Shown here: positions 19,601 to 27,685 of the stretch, piece after piece
Layout: each line of letters begins with the position of its first letter
How positions within the stretch are numbered: the stretch's first letter is position 1
Origin: Brucella anthropi_A
Lineage (GTDB): Bacteria; Pseudomonadota; Alphaproteobacteria; Rhizobiales; Rhizobiaceae
Assembly: GCF_046630315.1 (NCBI RefSeq)
Contig: NZ_LQBD01000015.1
Coordinates: 1-64,000, forward strand
Reading direction: 5' to 3'
DNA: 64,000 nucleotides
Notes under the pieces: generated by a model
Told to the model about the DNA's origin: nothing
Databases searched by the model: none
Seen by the model: the letters and a program-made list of their open reading frames with translations, nothing else
Translations under genes and position numbers: made by a program

Positions 19601-20090
19601 GAAGCGCCCGGCGCGCCTGCGGCTTTGCCTGAATGAGTTCGCCGATGCGCCCTTGCCCCACCATGGAAGGCGAACGCGCGCCGGTGGACTGGTCCGCGAA
19701 AAGAAGCTGCACATCCTTGGCGCGCGCTTCCTTGCCATTGATGCGGTAGACCGAGCCGGATTCCCGCTCTATGCGGCGCGAAACCTGCAACTCGTCCGCA
19801 TCATTATAGCTGGCTGGGGCGCTGCGGTCCGAATTGTCGAGAAAGAGCGTGACTTCCGCCGTGTTGCGCGCGGGCCGCGTGGCCGAGCCGGAAAAGATCA
19901 CATCATCCATGCCGGAGGCGCGCATGTTCTTGTATGAGTTCTCGCCCATCACCCAGCGCAGCGCTTCGACCAGATTGGATTTGCCGCAGCCATTGGGGCC
20001 GACCACGCCAGTCAACCCGCCTTCGATGACGAATTCCATCGGTTCGACGAAGGATTTGAAACCGACAAGGCGCAGCTTTGAGAAGCGCAT
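16632..20090 (-). CDS. smc: Chromosome segregation protein SMC
   Basis: The 1152-residue protein has a Walker A motif GPNGCGKSN (31-39), long Glu/Ala/Arg-rich coiled coils (about 170-500 and 670-980), a hinge near 510-650 and a C-terminal signature LLSGGEQALTAMALIF with Walker B ICVLDEVDAPLDD. SMC with ScpA/ScpB compacts and resolves sister chromosomes. ATG at 20090 (MRFSKLRLVGFKSF) follows GGGAG and is the family start; an upstream in-frame codon at 20126 is not needed. It lies next to the DsbA-like and DciA-like genes, a neighbourhood common in Rhizobiales. Confidence 0.97.
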   Translation of the reverse strand: MRFSKLRLVGFKSFVEPMEFVIEGGLTGVVGPNGCGKSNLVEALRWVMGENSYKNMRASGMDDVIFSGSATRPARNTAEVTLFLDNSDRSAPASYNDADELQVSRRIERESGSVYRINGKEARAKDVQLLFADQSTGARSPSMVGQGRIGELIQAKPQARRALLEEAAGISGLHTRRHEAELRLRAAETNLERLDDVVGELGSQIESLKRQARQANRFKALSADIRRAEAALLHLRWSQAKMQEGEAQSALAQATSAVGDMAQAQMNAAKAQAVGAHKLPELREAEAKAAAALQRLSIARTQLDEEGERVRARRAELIKRLEQLSADIAREEDMMRENADILARLDEEEQELIASAEESGERDQELRALFEEAEIRLQDSENALSRVTAERAEAAAERAQVERALKETRDRRDRLSVQMEAIERDIAAVAEQIGGLFDPAEKRIVVDRCAEALASAEEMVASAEELVANAREAEAASRQPLSEARTELNRIETEAQTLARILNAGETGQFPPVVEELRVEKGYEIALGAALGEDLDAASDEQAPVYWAYNPAANADPALPDGATPLDRLVEGPQQLRRRLAQVGVVADGDGKRLQAMLRPGQRLVSRAGALWRWDGYTASADAPTPAAQRLAQKNRLAELEQEAIAARKRAEQAAQDVQRTEAGVREAVEQERVARDQWRANQRKLDEAREALAAAERAAGQLATRRAGLEDNKANLEENLEEAQIRLAEAEDRLNEMPDVDAISGRLAALNSEVMADRTALAEARAAYEGLRREADARKRRLDMIALERRNWKSRAENAGRQIAALNDRRAETADEAEALAEAPDEIENRRHALLNELSQADALRKQAGDILAEAEAAQAELDKAATLAIQQLAASREQRARAEERLAAAEERRKDAEARIAEVLNCPPHEAIRQTGLKPDEALPDPDQLERQLERLKIERERLGAVNLRADEEQQELSGRLDTIVSEREDVIEAIKKLRQAIQSLNREGRERLLAAFDVVNGQFQRLFTHLFGGGTAELQLIESDDPLEAGLEILARPPGKKPQTMTLLSGGEQALTAMALIFAVFLTNPAPICVLDEVDAPLDDHNVERYCNLMDEMAASTETRFVVITHNPITMARMNRLFGVTMGEQGVSQLVSVDLQTAERLREAG

Positions 20091-20125
20091 CAGTATGCTC
20101 CCCCCGCTGTCAGCGCAGAAACGCA

Positions 20126-20155
20126 AAAAGCGGGCGCAGGGAAGCGCCCGCTTTT
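20126..20155 (-). terminator. Terminator between the DsbA-like gene and smc
   Basis: Stem AAAAGCGGGCGC/GCGCCCGCTTTT with a six-base loop starts 17 bp past the dsbA-like stop. On the minus strand the stem ends in a run of T. It implies smc is at least partly transcribed from its own promoter. Confidence 0.75.
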
Positions 20156-20171
20156 CGACCTGAAAAACGGA

Positions 20172-20834
20172 TCAGAGAAGCTTGTCGATGATTGCCGACA
20201 TTTCGTCAACCGAAAGGGCTCCAGCGTATTTTTGTCCGTTAATGAAGAAAGTCGGCGTTGCATTGACACCGAAATCCTTCGATCCACGCTCCATCGTTGC
20301 TCTCACATCATCGAGAAGTTGCTGGTTCGTCAAGCAAGCCTTGAACGACTCCTGTGTAAAACCGGCAAGTTTCGCAATTTGCAGGAGCGCGGCCTCGCCA
20401 TCTTCGGCGGTTGCCCACTGCTGCTGCTGCTTGAAGAAGACGTCGACCATCGGGAAATAGCGGTCTTCCGGCGCGCAACGCGCCAGCATGAAAGCGGCCG
20501 TCGCACGCGGGTCGAACGGGAATTCGCGGAAGATAAGCCGTGCCTTGCCCGTATCGATATATTTTTCCTTGATCTTCGGGAAAGTGTTGATCGTGAAATC
20601 CGCGCAATGCGGGCAGGTCAGCGAGGCATATTCGACAATGGTGACGGGCGCGTCGGCCTTGCCATAGGTCATGTCCTTCAGCTTGCCGGGTTCGGCAAGC
20701 TTGGCCGCATCGACTGTGCCTTCCGGACTACGCTGCTGCGCATGCGCGCCACCGGCAAAAGCCAGCCCGGCAGCCGCCGCTCCGGCAAGAGAAATAACGT
20801 GTCTGCGATTAAGCGCTGCAGGCATCCGAATCAT
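20172..20834 (-). CDS. DsbA-family thiol:disulfide oxidoreductase (exported)
   Basis: This 220-residue protein starts with a signal region containing NRRHVISLAGAA, twin arginines followed by a hydrophobic stretch ending at AHA (about residue 32), so export may be by Tat or Sec. A thioredoxin fold with active site CPHC (Cys74, Cys77) and the cis-Pro segment NATPTFFING follows. It is expected to form or shuffle disulfides in periplasmic proteins. ATG at 20834 follows an AGGA ribosome site. It is separated by 187 bp from the dciA-like gene upstream and by a terminator from smc downstream. Confidence 0.93.
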   Translation of the reverse strand: MIRMPAALNRRHVISLAGAAAAGLAFAGGAHAQQRSPEGTVDAAKLAEPGKLKDMTYGKADAPVTIVEYASLTCPHCADFTINTFPKIKEKYIDTGKARLIFREFPFDPRATAAFMLARCAPEDRYFPMVDVFFKQQQQWATAEDGEAALLQIAKLAGFTQESFKACLTNQQLLDDVRATMERGSKDFGVNATPTFFINGQKYAGALSVDEMSAIIDKLL

Positions 20835-21021
20835 CCAGTCCTGTTTCAGTAGTTGACTTCGACATACAATCTAAAGCGGCAGATCGCACTTCGCTAGACC
20901 CGCAGCGTTCACATGAAAGTCAGCACCTTGCGTTTTTTGTCTTCATATTTGCGACAATCAATTGGGGTGCCGCATGCAAACTGCTGAAAGCTTGCATCAA
21001 ATTTATGGCGGCAGGCCGAAT

Positions 21022-21549
21022 TCAGCTATCCTTGCCGCCCTTTCGCCCGGTTGTCCGCTTCTCGGCCAGAATGTTCTTGCCGAGGCGCGCCAGGGCTGCG
21101 CGAAGCGCATCGTCTTCAATGGCGTCCGTCGCCTTGTCGATGCGGCGCTCATCCGCAGGTCCGAGCGGGGCCAATCGCTTCACGCGGCGCTTCCGAGGGA
21201 TGACCGGCGGTTTCTGCTCGATGCGAATGCGCCCGACTGCGGAAAAGCCCAGAAAACCATTGATACGACTGATGATTTCCCCTGTCTCGTGCTGGACCTG
21301 GAGGGCTGCGAACCCTTCGCAGGCGATAATCAGCGTTGCCGGAGAAAAAGGATCGTCCTCATGCAGACGGCGCGGCCAGAGGATGCGCAAAGGGCGCGAG
21401 GTTGCGCCGATGGCGGGGCCGACGATATCTTCCCATGACTGAAGCAAGGCCAGATTGATACCGGCGCGCTTTTGCAGCATCGGGTCCACCAGACCCGAAG
21501 CCATATCTGCCAGCGGCCTGAAACCGCGTCTGGACGTTGGTTCGCTCAT
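21022..21549 (-). CDS. DUF721 / DciA-like protein
   Basis: The 175-residue protein carries the N-terminal DUF721 domain (GFRPLADMASGLVDPMLQKR, shown to residue 28, then LQSWEDIVGPAIG) and a basic, likely disordered C-terminal tail. DciA proteins load the replicative helicase DnaB in bacteria without DnaC; the KH-like N-terminus is the family feature. Its ATG overlaps the stop of the upstream epimerase gene by four bases (ATGA), so its translation depends on the glycan cassette upstream. Confidence 0.85.
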   Translation of the reverse strand: MSEPTSRRGFRPLADMASGLVDPMLQKRAGINLALLQSWEDIVGPAIGATSRPLRILWPRRLHEDDPFSPATLIIACEGFAALQVQHETGEIISRINGFLGFSAVGRIRIEQKPPVIPRKRRVKRLAPLGPADERRIDKATDAIEDDALRAALARLGKNILAEKRTTGRKGGKDS

Positions 21550-22523
21550 CGCGCTCCATTATAGCCGCGAAACCACTCCACGAACAAAGGAATACCCTGA
21601 TCGAGCGTCGTTCTGGGGCTGAAATCGAGGTCGCGGGCAGCGAGCGCAATATCGGCATAGGTGCGCGGCACATCGGCGGCCGGCATGGGCTCCAGCTTGC
21701 GGATCGCTTCCTTGCCGGTCGCCTTTTCGATCGCGGCTATGAAATCGTTCAGCATGACGGGGCGGTTATTGCCGAGATTATAGACTGGCGCCGTCTCTTC
21801 CGGCTTGTCGAGAATGCGTCGCACCGCACCGACCACACCGCTGACGATATCGTCCACAAAGGTGAAATCCCGCTGCATCTCGCCATTGTTGAATACGCGG
21901 ATCGGCTCTCCCTTGAGGATCGCGGATGTAAACAGCCACGGCGCCATGTCGGGCCGTCCATAGGGGCCATAGACCGTGAAAAAACGCAGGCCCGTTGCGT
22001 GCAGCTTATGCACGTGGCGGTAGGAATAGGCCAGCAATTCGCCCGAACGCTTTGTTGCGGCATAGATCGAAACCGGGTGATCGACAGGATCGCTTTCGGA
22101 GAAAGGAACCTTTTCATTCGCGCCATAGACCGACGATGAACTGGCATAGACGACCGGCGGACGCTTCTCCAGTCTCAGCGCGGTTTCGAAGACCGTAACC
22201 TGTCCCTGAACATTGGCGGAAATATAGGCCGCAGGGTTCTCGATGGAATAGCGCACCCCCGCCTGTGCCGCCAGATGCACGATAATGTCGGCATCCCGGT
22301 CAGTCCCTATCGCCGCATTGAATGCTTCCGCATCCGAAATATCCGCCTTGGCAAAACGGAAACCTTCACGCATATGAAGTTTCGAAAGGCGCGTTTCCTT
22401 CAAGGCGACCGGATAATAGTCATTCACATTGTCGATGCCGATGACCTGCCAGCCCTCATCCAGCAGGCGCTGTGCGGTATGGAACCCGATAAACCCGGCA
22501 GCGCCCGTTACAATCGCTTTCAT
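21546..22523 (-). CDS. NAD-dependent epimerase, UDP-glucuronate 4-epimerase-like
   Basis: This 325-residue extended SDR begins with TGAAGFIGFH for NAD binding. It has ASSSSVYG with the catalytic Ser and YAATKRSGE with the Tyr-x3-Lys pair. The segment FFTVYGPYGRPDMAPWLFT is characteristic of the UDP-glucuronate 4-epimerase (CapI/LpsL) branch, which makes UDP-galacturonate. It overlaps the O-antigen-ligase-like gene upstream and the dciA-like gene downstream by four bases each. In this context it probably supplies a uronic sugar nucleotide for a surface glycan. Confidence 0.88.
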   Translation of the reverse strand: MKAIVTGAAGFIGFHTAQRLLDEGWQVIGIDNVNDYYPVALKETRLSKLHMREGFRFAKADISDAEAFNAAIGTDRDADIIVHLAAQAGVRYSIENPAAYISANVQGQVTVFETALRLEKRPPVVYASSSSVYGANEKVPFSESDPVDHPVSIYAATKRSGELLAYSYRHVHKLHATGLRFFTVYGPYGRPDMAPWLFTSAILKGEPIRVFNNGEMQRDFTFVDDIVSGVVGAVRRILDKPEETAPVYNLGNNRPVMLNDFIAAIEKATGKEAIRKLEPMPAADVPRTYADIALAARDLDFSPRTTLDQGIPLFVEWFRGYNGAR

Positions 22524-23779
22524 GCAAGTGACTTCTTTCCAAAGATATATGAGGCGAGACCCGCGCGCCGCGCCGCCATGATGCGTCTCGATGCAGCCGC
22601 GTTCAGTGCCGCGAGGAAGAACATGGTCGAGGCGATGGTCACTTCATGCAGCAACGGGTTGTGCAGCATGCCATAGCTGCCGCACACCAGCGCGAAATAG
22701 ATCAGCGCCCGCCGCATTGCCCAGCTATCGGCGGTCCGCCACAGATATATGAAGATGGAGATGAAGGCGCCAGCCATGAATATGAGACCGACAATGCCGT
22801 CATTGAGCAGTTCATCGAGGACCGTGTTATGCACATGGAGGAAACCGTCAAGCATCGCGGCCTTGTCGCCCGCTTCAGCCTTTACATAGTCCATCTTCGA
22901 ATAGGCGCCGACGCCTGTAAACGGATGGGCTTCGATGACACGGGCCGCACTTTTCCACATTGTCTCACGGATATCGGCCGAAACCTTGTCATCCCAATTC
23001 GCGGCCCGTCCCGTATCGTAATATTCGACCATTCCGGAAAAGCGTTTGGAAATGATGCTGCCCACGGGGCCAACGACGACAAGGGCCGCCATCGCGGCAA
23101 TCAAAGCAGCATAGACGGCGCCTTGCTGTCTCATGCTGAAACGTCTCAGGAAAAGGATAATCTCGACCGCGGCGAAAACCGGCAGGACCACGATGACCGC
23201 CCGCGTTTCGGATGTCAGAACGGCCGCAAATCCCAGCACCAGCCAATGCGGCCCGTTCGGCAGATAATTCGGGGCCTTGTGCAGCGGTATTGCGGCTGAA
23301 ATCGCCGCCACCCCGGCGACGAATGCAAAAACGGCCTGATTGCCGCCAATACCGATGCGCCCGCCTTCCATCACGGAAAGATAGACCGCGGCAATCACGG
23401 CCAGCAAGGTGCCCGCCCGCGCACCCAGAACATAAGCCCGCAACGGATCGCGAATGAGCACCATTCCCGAACCCGCAAACGCAAAAATGGTTATGAGCAA
23501 GGTATAACCAATCTGCCGGTTGTCGTGGAAGGGTTCGCCCCGCAGGAGGATCAACCCCAACGACCAGGCACCATAGAGAACGATGAAAAGATAGAACTTC
23601 CTGGCGAACATGCGCGTGGTCGCATGGCGACCGCAGGCCAGATAGATACCGATACATGAAAAAAGGAACAATATCAGCGGCCCCAGCCCGAAACGTATGG
23701 GCATCGCCGCCGATGCGACCCCGAGGACCCAGGAATCCACCCGCCGCCGCAAGAGAAAAGATTTTTTGAAATAACTCAA
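22520..23779 (-). CDS. O-antigen ligase / polymerase family membrane protein, TTG start
   Basis: A 419-residue protein with about eleven membrane helices and a large loop (about residues 250-310) holding ADIRETMWKSAARVIEAHPF, part of the Wzy_C (WaaL-like) signature, then GVGAYSKMDY and HVHNTVLDELLNDG. Such proteins transfer lipid-linked glycans to lipid A-core or polymerise repeat units on the periplasmic face. The start is TTG at 23779, within a TTGA overlap with the GT25 stop, with GAGG seven bases upstream. In Brucella, O-antigen ligase activity has been assigned to another gene (WadA), so the role of this copy is open. Confidence 0.85.
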   Translation of the reverse strand: MSYFKKSFLLRRRVDSWVLGVASAAMPIRFGLGPLILFLFSCIGIYLACGRHATTRMFARKFYLFIVLYGAWSLGLILLRGEPFHDNRQIGYTLLITIFAFAGSGMVLIRDPLRAYVLGARAGTLLAVIAAVYLSVMEGGRIGIGGNQAVFAFVAGVAAISAAIPLHKAPNYLPNGPHWLVLGFAAVLTSETRAVIVVLPVFAAVEIILFLRRFSMRQQGAVYAALIAAMAALVVVGPVGSIISKRFSGMVEYYDTGRAANWDDKVSADIRETMWKSAARVIEAHPFTGVGAYSKMDYVKAEAGDKAAMLDGFLHVHNTVLDELLNDGIVGLIFMAGAFISIFIYLWRTADSWAMRRALIYFALVCGSYGMLHNPLLHEVTIASTMFFLAALNAAASRRIMAARRAGLASYIFGKKSLA

Positions 23780-24540
23780 CTTTTAGCCTCTGTTAGCCCC
23801 TTCTTATTTAAACCGTAAGCGATTCGCCGAACATAGTCAGTCGCTCGAAAGACAAGCGTGCTCATCCTTTTGTATATCGGCAAACGCGCCTTGGCATAAA
23901 TAAAACGGCTTGGAGTAATCGTCGATTCCGTGTCCGAAAAAGAAACAAGAGGCATGTTCGTCGTAAATATCTCATGGCCTCCCGACCACCCGCGTTCAAG
24001 CTCTACATCATAAGGCAAACGCATGGTGCGGATGGCATTGCTCAATTTTTTCGCGGCCTGCCTGGTCACGAGATAAGCGGCAGCACTTCCCATCGGCCCG
24101 TGCAGGCAACGTCCGACCGTTATTTGGTCATTCACCCGCAGGAATGGACGGAACGCCGAAAGGCGATGATTGACGAGCTTGATGACGTCCCAACCCTGAA
24201 TATATGTCATTTGCTTTACCGAGGCACTGAATGCCGGCGCCAGCAACACATCGTCTTCCACAATTACCGCGAAAGGCTCAGGCGCATCGGCTATCATTTC
24301 CAATGCCCGGATATGGCTGAAGTAACAGCCTATTTCCGCAGGCAGCGCCACTTTTCCATGCCAGCGACGAAACCTTGCCTCATCGAAATTCGCCAGTTCT
24401 TCCGGAGAAAGCAATTTTCCCTCGACCGCTTCCACGCGCCGCAGATCGATCGAAAGCGCATCGGCATTGGACTTCAGCCTGTCCCAGCGGTCACGCGACC
24501 GCGCAAGATTGATGACATAGACAGGTACAGAACGATCCAC
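23776..24540 (-). CDS. Glycosyltransferase family 25 (LPS biosynthesis type), GTG start
   Basis: The 254-residue cytoplasmic protein begins VYVINLARSRDRWDRL, the GT25 opening, and has EIGCYFSHIRALE and the acidic motif AVIVEDDVLL that binds the metal-nucleotide sugar. GT25 enzymes add galactose or glucose to LPS core or other glycans; several Brucella core transferases (the Wad group) belong to this family. The start is GTG at 24540 with GAGA upstream; ATG alternatives lie too far inside. First gene of the coupled cassette, divergent from mutY. Confidence 0.88.
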   Translation of the reverse strand: MDRSVPVYVINLARSRDRWDRLKSNADALSIDLRRVEAVEGKLLSPEELANFDEARFRRWHGKVALPAEIGCYFSHIRALEMIADAPEPFAVIVEDDVLLAPAFSASVKQMTYIQGWDVIKLVNHRLSAFRPFLRVNDQITVGRCLHGPMGSAAAYLVTRQAAKKLSNAIRTMRLPYDVELERGWSGGHEIFTTNMPLVSFSDTESTITPSRFIYAKARLPIYKRMSTLVFRATDYVRRIAYGLNKKGLTEAKS

Positions 24541-24695
24541 TTATTCTCTTTCTGCCACAAGCACAGGAACACGTCGGGAGACTCACAGACAAACTTCTAT
24601 GCGCCCTGCCCTAATATGCACAGCATTGTTTCTATCAATTGTAAAAATGAGGCATTAATCAGAATGAGGCCCAACTGTTACCCGATATCCTTCCC

Positions 24696-25790
24696 ATGCT
24701 GAATTCCGCCATATCCGATCGAAGTACGATACTCCTGCATTGGTATGACCGCCACCACCGGGTTTTGCCGTGGCGCGTCAGCCCGGCTGAACAGGCATCG
24801 GGCGTCAGCCCAGACCCCTACCGCGTCTGGCTCTCGGAAATCATGCTTCAGCAGACGACGGTTGAGGCGGTAAAATCCTATTTCACAAAATTTGTCGAAC
24901 GCTGGCCCGCTGTCCAGGACATGGCGCGGGCGAGCGAAGACGATATTCTGCGCGCATGGGCGGGACTTGGCTATTATTCACGCGCGCGCAACCTGAAAAA
25001 ATGCGCCGATGCCATAGTCCACCGGCATGGCGGCAGGTTTCCCGACAATGCCCTCGCCTTGAAGGAGCTTCCCGGAATAGGAGATTACACCTCGGCGGCA
25101 ATCGCCGCGATTGCATTTGGCGAGGCAGTTGCCGTCGTCGACGGCAATGTGGAGCGCGTGATCGCGCGGCTTTATGCGATAGACACACCCCTCCCCGCGG
25201 CAAAAACGGAAATTCGGGCACGGATGGGGCAATTGACCCCAGCCAACAGGCCCGGAGATTTTGCACAGGCCATGATGGACCTGGGGGCAACCATATGCAC
25301 GCCAAGGCGTCCGGCCTGCGCGATCTGTCCGCTCAATGACGGTTGCCTCGCGCTCACCTCGCGCGACCCGGAGGAGTTTCCCGTCAAGGCGCCCAAGGCC
25401 GAAAAGCCCATCCGCACCGGAGCGGCATTCATCGCCATAGCGGAAGACGGCTCGATTTTCCTGCGCAAACGGAAGGGTGAGGGCCTGCTCGCCGGGATGA
25501 CTGAAGTTCCGGGCAGCCATTGGACCGCCCGCATCGACGGAGATGCGACCATCGCCGCCGCACCGTTCCCGGCCCAATGGACCGCTTCCGGTTCGATTAC
25601 GCATGTTTTCACCCATTTCGAACTGCGGCTCTCCGTCTATCGGTCGGACAATGTCGGCAAGGCCGCGTCCACGGATGGATGGTGGTCCCGTCCGGATGAG
25701 CTTTCGGATGAGGCATTGCCGACCGTCATGAAAAAGGCGATCACCGCCGCCATACCAGAAGCTTTCAAACGGGGGAGGAAACACCGTTGA
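24696..25790 (+). CDS. mutY: A/G-specific adenine DNA glycosylase
   Basis: The 364-residue protein removes adenine mispaired with 8-oxoguanine. It has SEIMLQQT (catalytic Glu48), a helix-hairpin-helix LPGIGDYTSAAI, VVDGNV (Asp149), a [4Fe-4S] loop of Cys201, Cys208, Cys211 and Cys217 (C-x6-C-x2-C-x5-C), and a C-terminal NUDIX-like domain that reads 8-oxoG. The following HAD gene overlaps it by four bases. Upstream lies the divergent glycan cassette rather than the dciA-like gene directly. Confidence 0.97.
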   Translation: MLNSAISDRSTILLHWYDRHHRVLPWRVSPAEQASGVSPDPYRVWLSEIMLQQTTVEAVKSYFTKFVERWPAVQDMARASEDDILRAWAGLGYYSRARNLKKCADAIVHRHGGRFPDNALALKELPGIGDYTSAAIAAIAFGEAVAVVDGNVERVIARLYAIDTPLPAAKTEIRARMGQLTPANRPGDFAQAMMDLGATICTPRRPACAICPLNDGCLALTSRDPEEFPVKAPKAEKPIRTGAAFIAIAEDGSIFLRKRKGEGLLAGMTEVPGSHWTARIDGDATIAAAPFPAQWTASGSITHVFTHFELRLSVYRSDNVGKAASTDGWWSRPDELSDEALPTVMKKAITAAIPEAFKRGRKHR

Positions 25791-26401
25791 ACCATTCCGT
25801 CAAACATGTGGTTTTCGATATAGGCAAGGTCCTTATCCATTATGACCCGGAACTTGCCTATCTGGATATCATTCCTGACGCTGCCGAACGGCGCTGGTTT
25901 CTGGAAAACATCTGCACCAGCGCATGGAATATCGAACAGGATCGCGGCCGGGGCTGGCAGGAGGCCGAAGCGCTTCTGATCGATGCCTATCCCGAGAAAA
26001 GCGATCATATCCGTGCTTTCCGGCAAAACTGGAACCGCATGGTGCCGCATGCCTATGCGGATAGCGTCGCCATTCTTCGCGGACTGATCGGACAGGGCCA
26101 CGATGTTACCATGCTGACGAATTTCGCTTCCGATACGTTTCGCGAAGCACAGGCGCGCTTTCCGTTTCTGACCGAAAGCCGGGGCGTGACCGTATCGGGC
26201 GATGTCCGCATGCTGAAACCCGACCGGGAAATCTACGATCATCACATTGCTTCGTTCGACCTCGACCCGGCCGCAACCCTTTTCATCGATGACACGATGC
26301 ACAATGTCGAAGGCGCCAGACAGGCTGGCTGGCAGGCCGTGCATTTTACGGATGCGGGCAAGCTTGGCGCCGATCTGAAGGCGCTGGGTCTCACTTTCTG
26401 A
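25787..26401 (+). CDS. HAD-superfamily hydrolase (subfamily IA), TTG start
   Basis: The 204-residue protein has HAD motif I VVFDIGKVLIHYD (with Gly replacing the second Asp), motif II LTNFAS, a late Lys (MLKPDREIY) and motif IV FIDDTMHNVEGA. It looks like a small-molecule phosphatase or haloacid dehalogenase relative. Replacement of the acid Asp by Gly in motif I (DIG) is found in a recognised group of YihX-like proteins. The TTG start lies in a TTGA overlap with mutY and has GGGGGAGG upstream, so the pair is translationally coupled. Confidence 0.85.
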   Translation: MNHSVKHVVFDIGKVLIHYDPELAYLDIIPDAAERRWFLENICTSAWNIEQDRGRGWQEAEALLIDAYPEKSDHIRAFRQNWNRMVPHAYADSVAILRGLIGQGHDVTMLTNFASDTFREAQARFPFLTESRGVTVSGDVRMLKPDREIYDHHIASFDLDPAATLFIDDTMHNVEGARQAGWQAVHFTDAGKLGADLKALGLTF

Positions 26402-26430
26402 AACTCGTTTCCCTGCCCCAAAAACAGCGA

Positions 26431-26460
26431 AGGCGCCCGAAGCCGATGCTTCGAGCGCCT
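26431..26460. terminator. Hairpin between convergent HAD and ccrM genes
   Basis: Stem AGGCGC-GAAGC/GCTTC-GCGCCT around a CGAT-type loop, 30 bp after the HAD stop. On the minus strand it is followed by TTCGCTGTTTTTGG, so it may act on ccrM transcripts too. Confidence 0.5.
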
Positions 26461-26503
26461 CACTATCAGACTATGCTGGAGGCCGTCCGATAACTGATCG
26501 TCT

Positions 26504-26553
26504 GCGCATGTCCCTATCCCGAAACCGGTTCCCGCCTTCGGGAGACATGTTTT
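26504..26553 (-). repeat. REP-like palindromic element
   Basis: On the minus strand ACATGTCTCCCG, GGCGGGAACCGGTTTCGGG and GGGACATGCG form an imperfect palindrome. The core GCGGGAACCGGTTT is shared with the perfect palindrome at 55147-55191. It ends at the ccrM stop. Confidence 0.6.
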
Positions 26554-27685
26554 AAGCGCCTGCAACTGCCATTTGGTCGCGAATGACCTTGCGCAAGGCA
26601 TCGATTGGCTTCAGCGCGCCGTTTTCCTCATAGTGCCAGAAGGTCCATCCATTGCAGGCATCGAAGCCCTGGACTTTTGCACCGATGCGATGGATCGAAC
26701 CCGCTTCGCCATTGGCAGCCAACGTACCATCGGCGCGAACAATGGCAGCAAAACGGCGACGCTCATCACAAAGCACCGTGCCGGGACGCAAAAGGCCAGC
26801 CTCAAGAACACTGGTGAATGCGACACGCGGTTCAGCCCGTTTGCCGGTCATGACCGTCAGTTCGGCCTTGCCCAGCGGTTCCACAGCGTCGATACGCGCC
26901 GTTGCCGCCTCGATATAGCTCTGTTCGCGCTCGATGCCGACGAAGTGGCGTCCGAGGCGCTTGGCAACCGCGCCGGTCGTGCCGGAACCGAAGAACGGGT
27001 CGAGAATGACGTCGCCCGGCTTGCTGGATGCCATCATGATGCGGGCAAGCAGCGCTTCCGGCTTCTGGGTGGGGTGAACCTTGTCGCCGTTTTCGTCCTT
27101 CAGGCGTTCGGAACCGGTGCAGATGGGGAACAGCCAGTCCGAGCGCATCTGCACATCGTCATTGGCGGCCTTCATCGCTTCATAATTGAAGGTGTAGCCC
27201 TTGCCCTTCTGGTCTCGCGAGGCCCAGATCAGCGTTTCGTGCGCATTCTGGAAACGTCGGCCACGGAAATTCGGCATCGGGTTCGTCTTGCGCCAGATGA
27301 TGTCGTTCAGCAGCCAGAAGCCGAGATCCTGCAACTGCGAGCCAACGCGGAAGATGTTGTGATAGGAGCCGATGACCCAGATGGTGCCGTTCGGCTTCAA
27401 CACGCGGCGGCAGGCCATCAGCCAGGCCCGCGTGAAGGCATCATAGGCCTGAAAGCTCTCGAACTGGTCCCAGTGATCGTCCACCGCGCTGACCATGGAC
27501 TGGTCGGGGCGGTGCAGGTCGCCGCCAAGCTGGAGATTGTAGGGAGGATCGGCAAAGATCACGTCCACGGAATGATCCGGCAGGCGCTCCAGGGCGGACA
27601 CGCAATCACCCTTGATGATGGAGTCAAGCCAGGCGGTACGCGGAGCCTCGATGGGCAACTCATGTGCAAGACGTACAAGAGACAT
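26552..27685 (-). CDS. ccrM: CcrM, cell-cycle-regulated GANTC adenine methyltransferase
   Basis: The 377-residue beta-class N6-adenine methyltransferase has FADPPYNLQLGGDL (motif IV, DPPY at 46-49), then the target-recognition part, and DPFFGSGTTGAVAKRLGRHFVGIE (motif I, DPFFGSGTT). A C-terminal CcrM-specific domain with NGWTFWHYEENG follows. CcrM methylates GANTC and is essential for cell-cycle control in Brucella. The ATG at 27685 (MSLVRLAHELP) gives the known family start; an upstream in-frame codon at 27763 lacks conservation. Confidence 0.97.
   Translation of the reverse strand: MSLVRLAHELPIEAPRTAWLDSIIKGDCVSALERLPDHSVDVIFADPPYNLQLGGDLHRPDQSMVSAVDDHWDQFESFQAYDAFTRAWLMACRRVLKPNGTIWVIGSYHNIFRVGSQLQDLGFWLLNDIIWRKTNPMPNFRGRRFQNAHETLIWASRDQKGKGYTFNYEAMKAANDDVQMRSDWLFPICTGSERLKDENGDKVHPTQKPEALLARIMMASSKPGDVILDPFFGSGTTGAVAKRLGRHFVGIEREQSYIEAATARIDAVEPLGKAELTVMTGKRAEPRVAFTSVLEAGLLRPGTVLCDERRRFAAIVRADGTLAANGEAGSIHRIGAKVQGFDACNGWTFWHYEENGALKPIDALRKVIRDQMAVAGA

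Noticed and set aside
16557..19937. A 1126-codon open frame on the plus strand
   Set aside because: It is exactly antisense to smc, consists of Arg/Phe/Gln-rich sequence without motifs, and smc is unmistakable.
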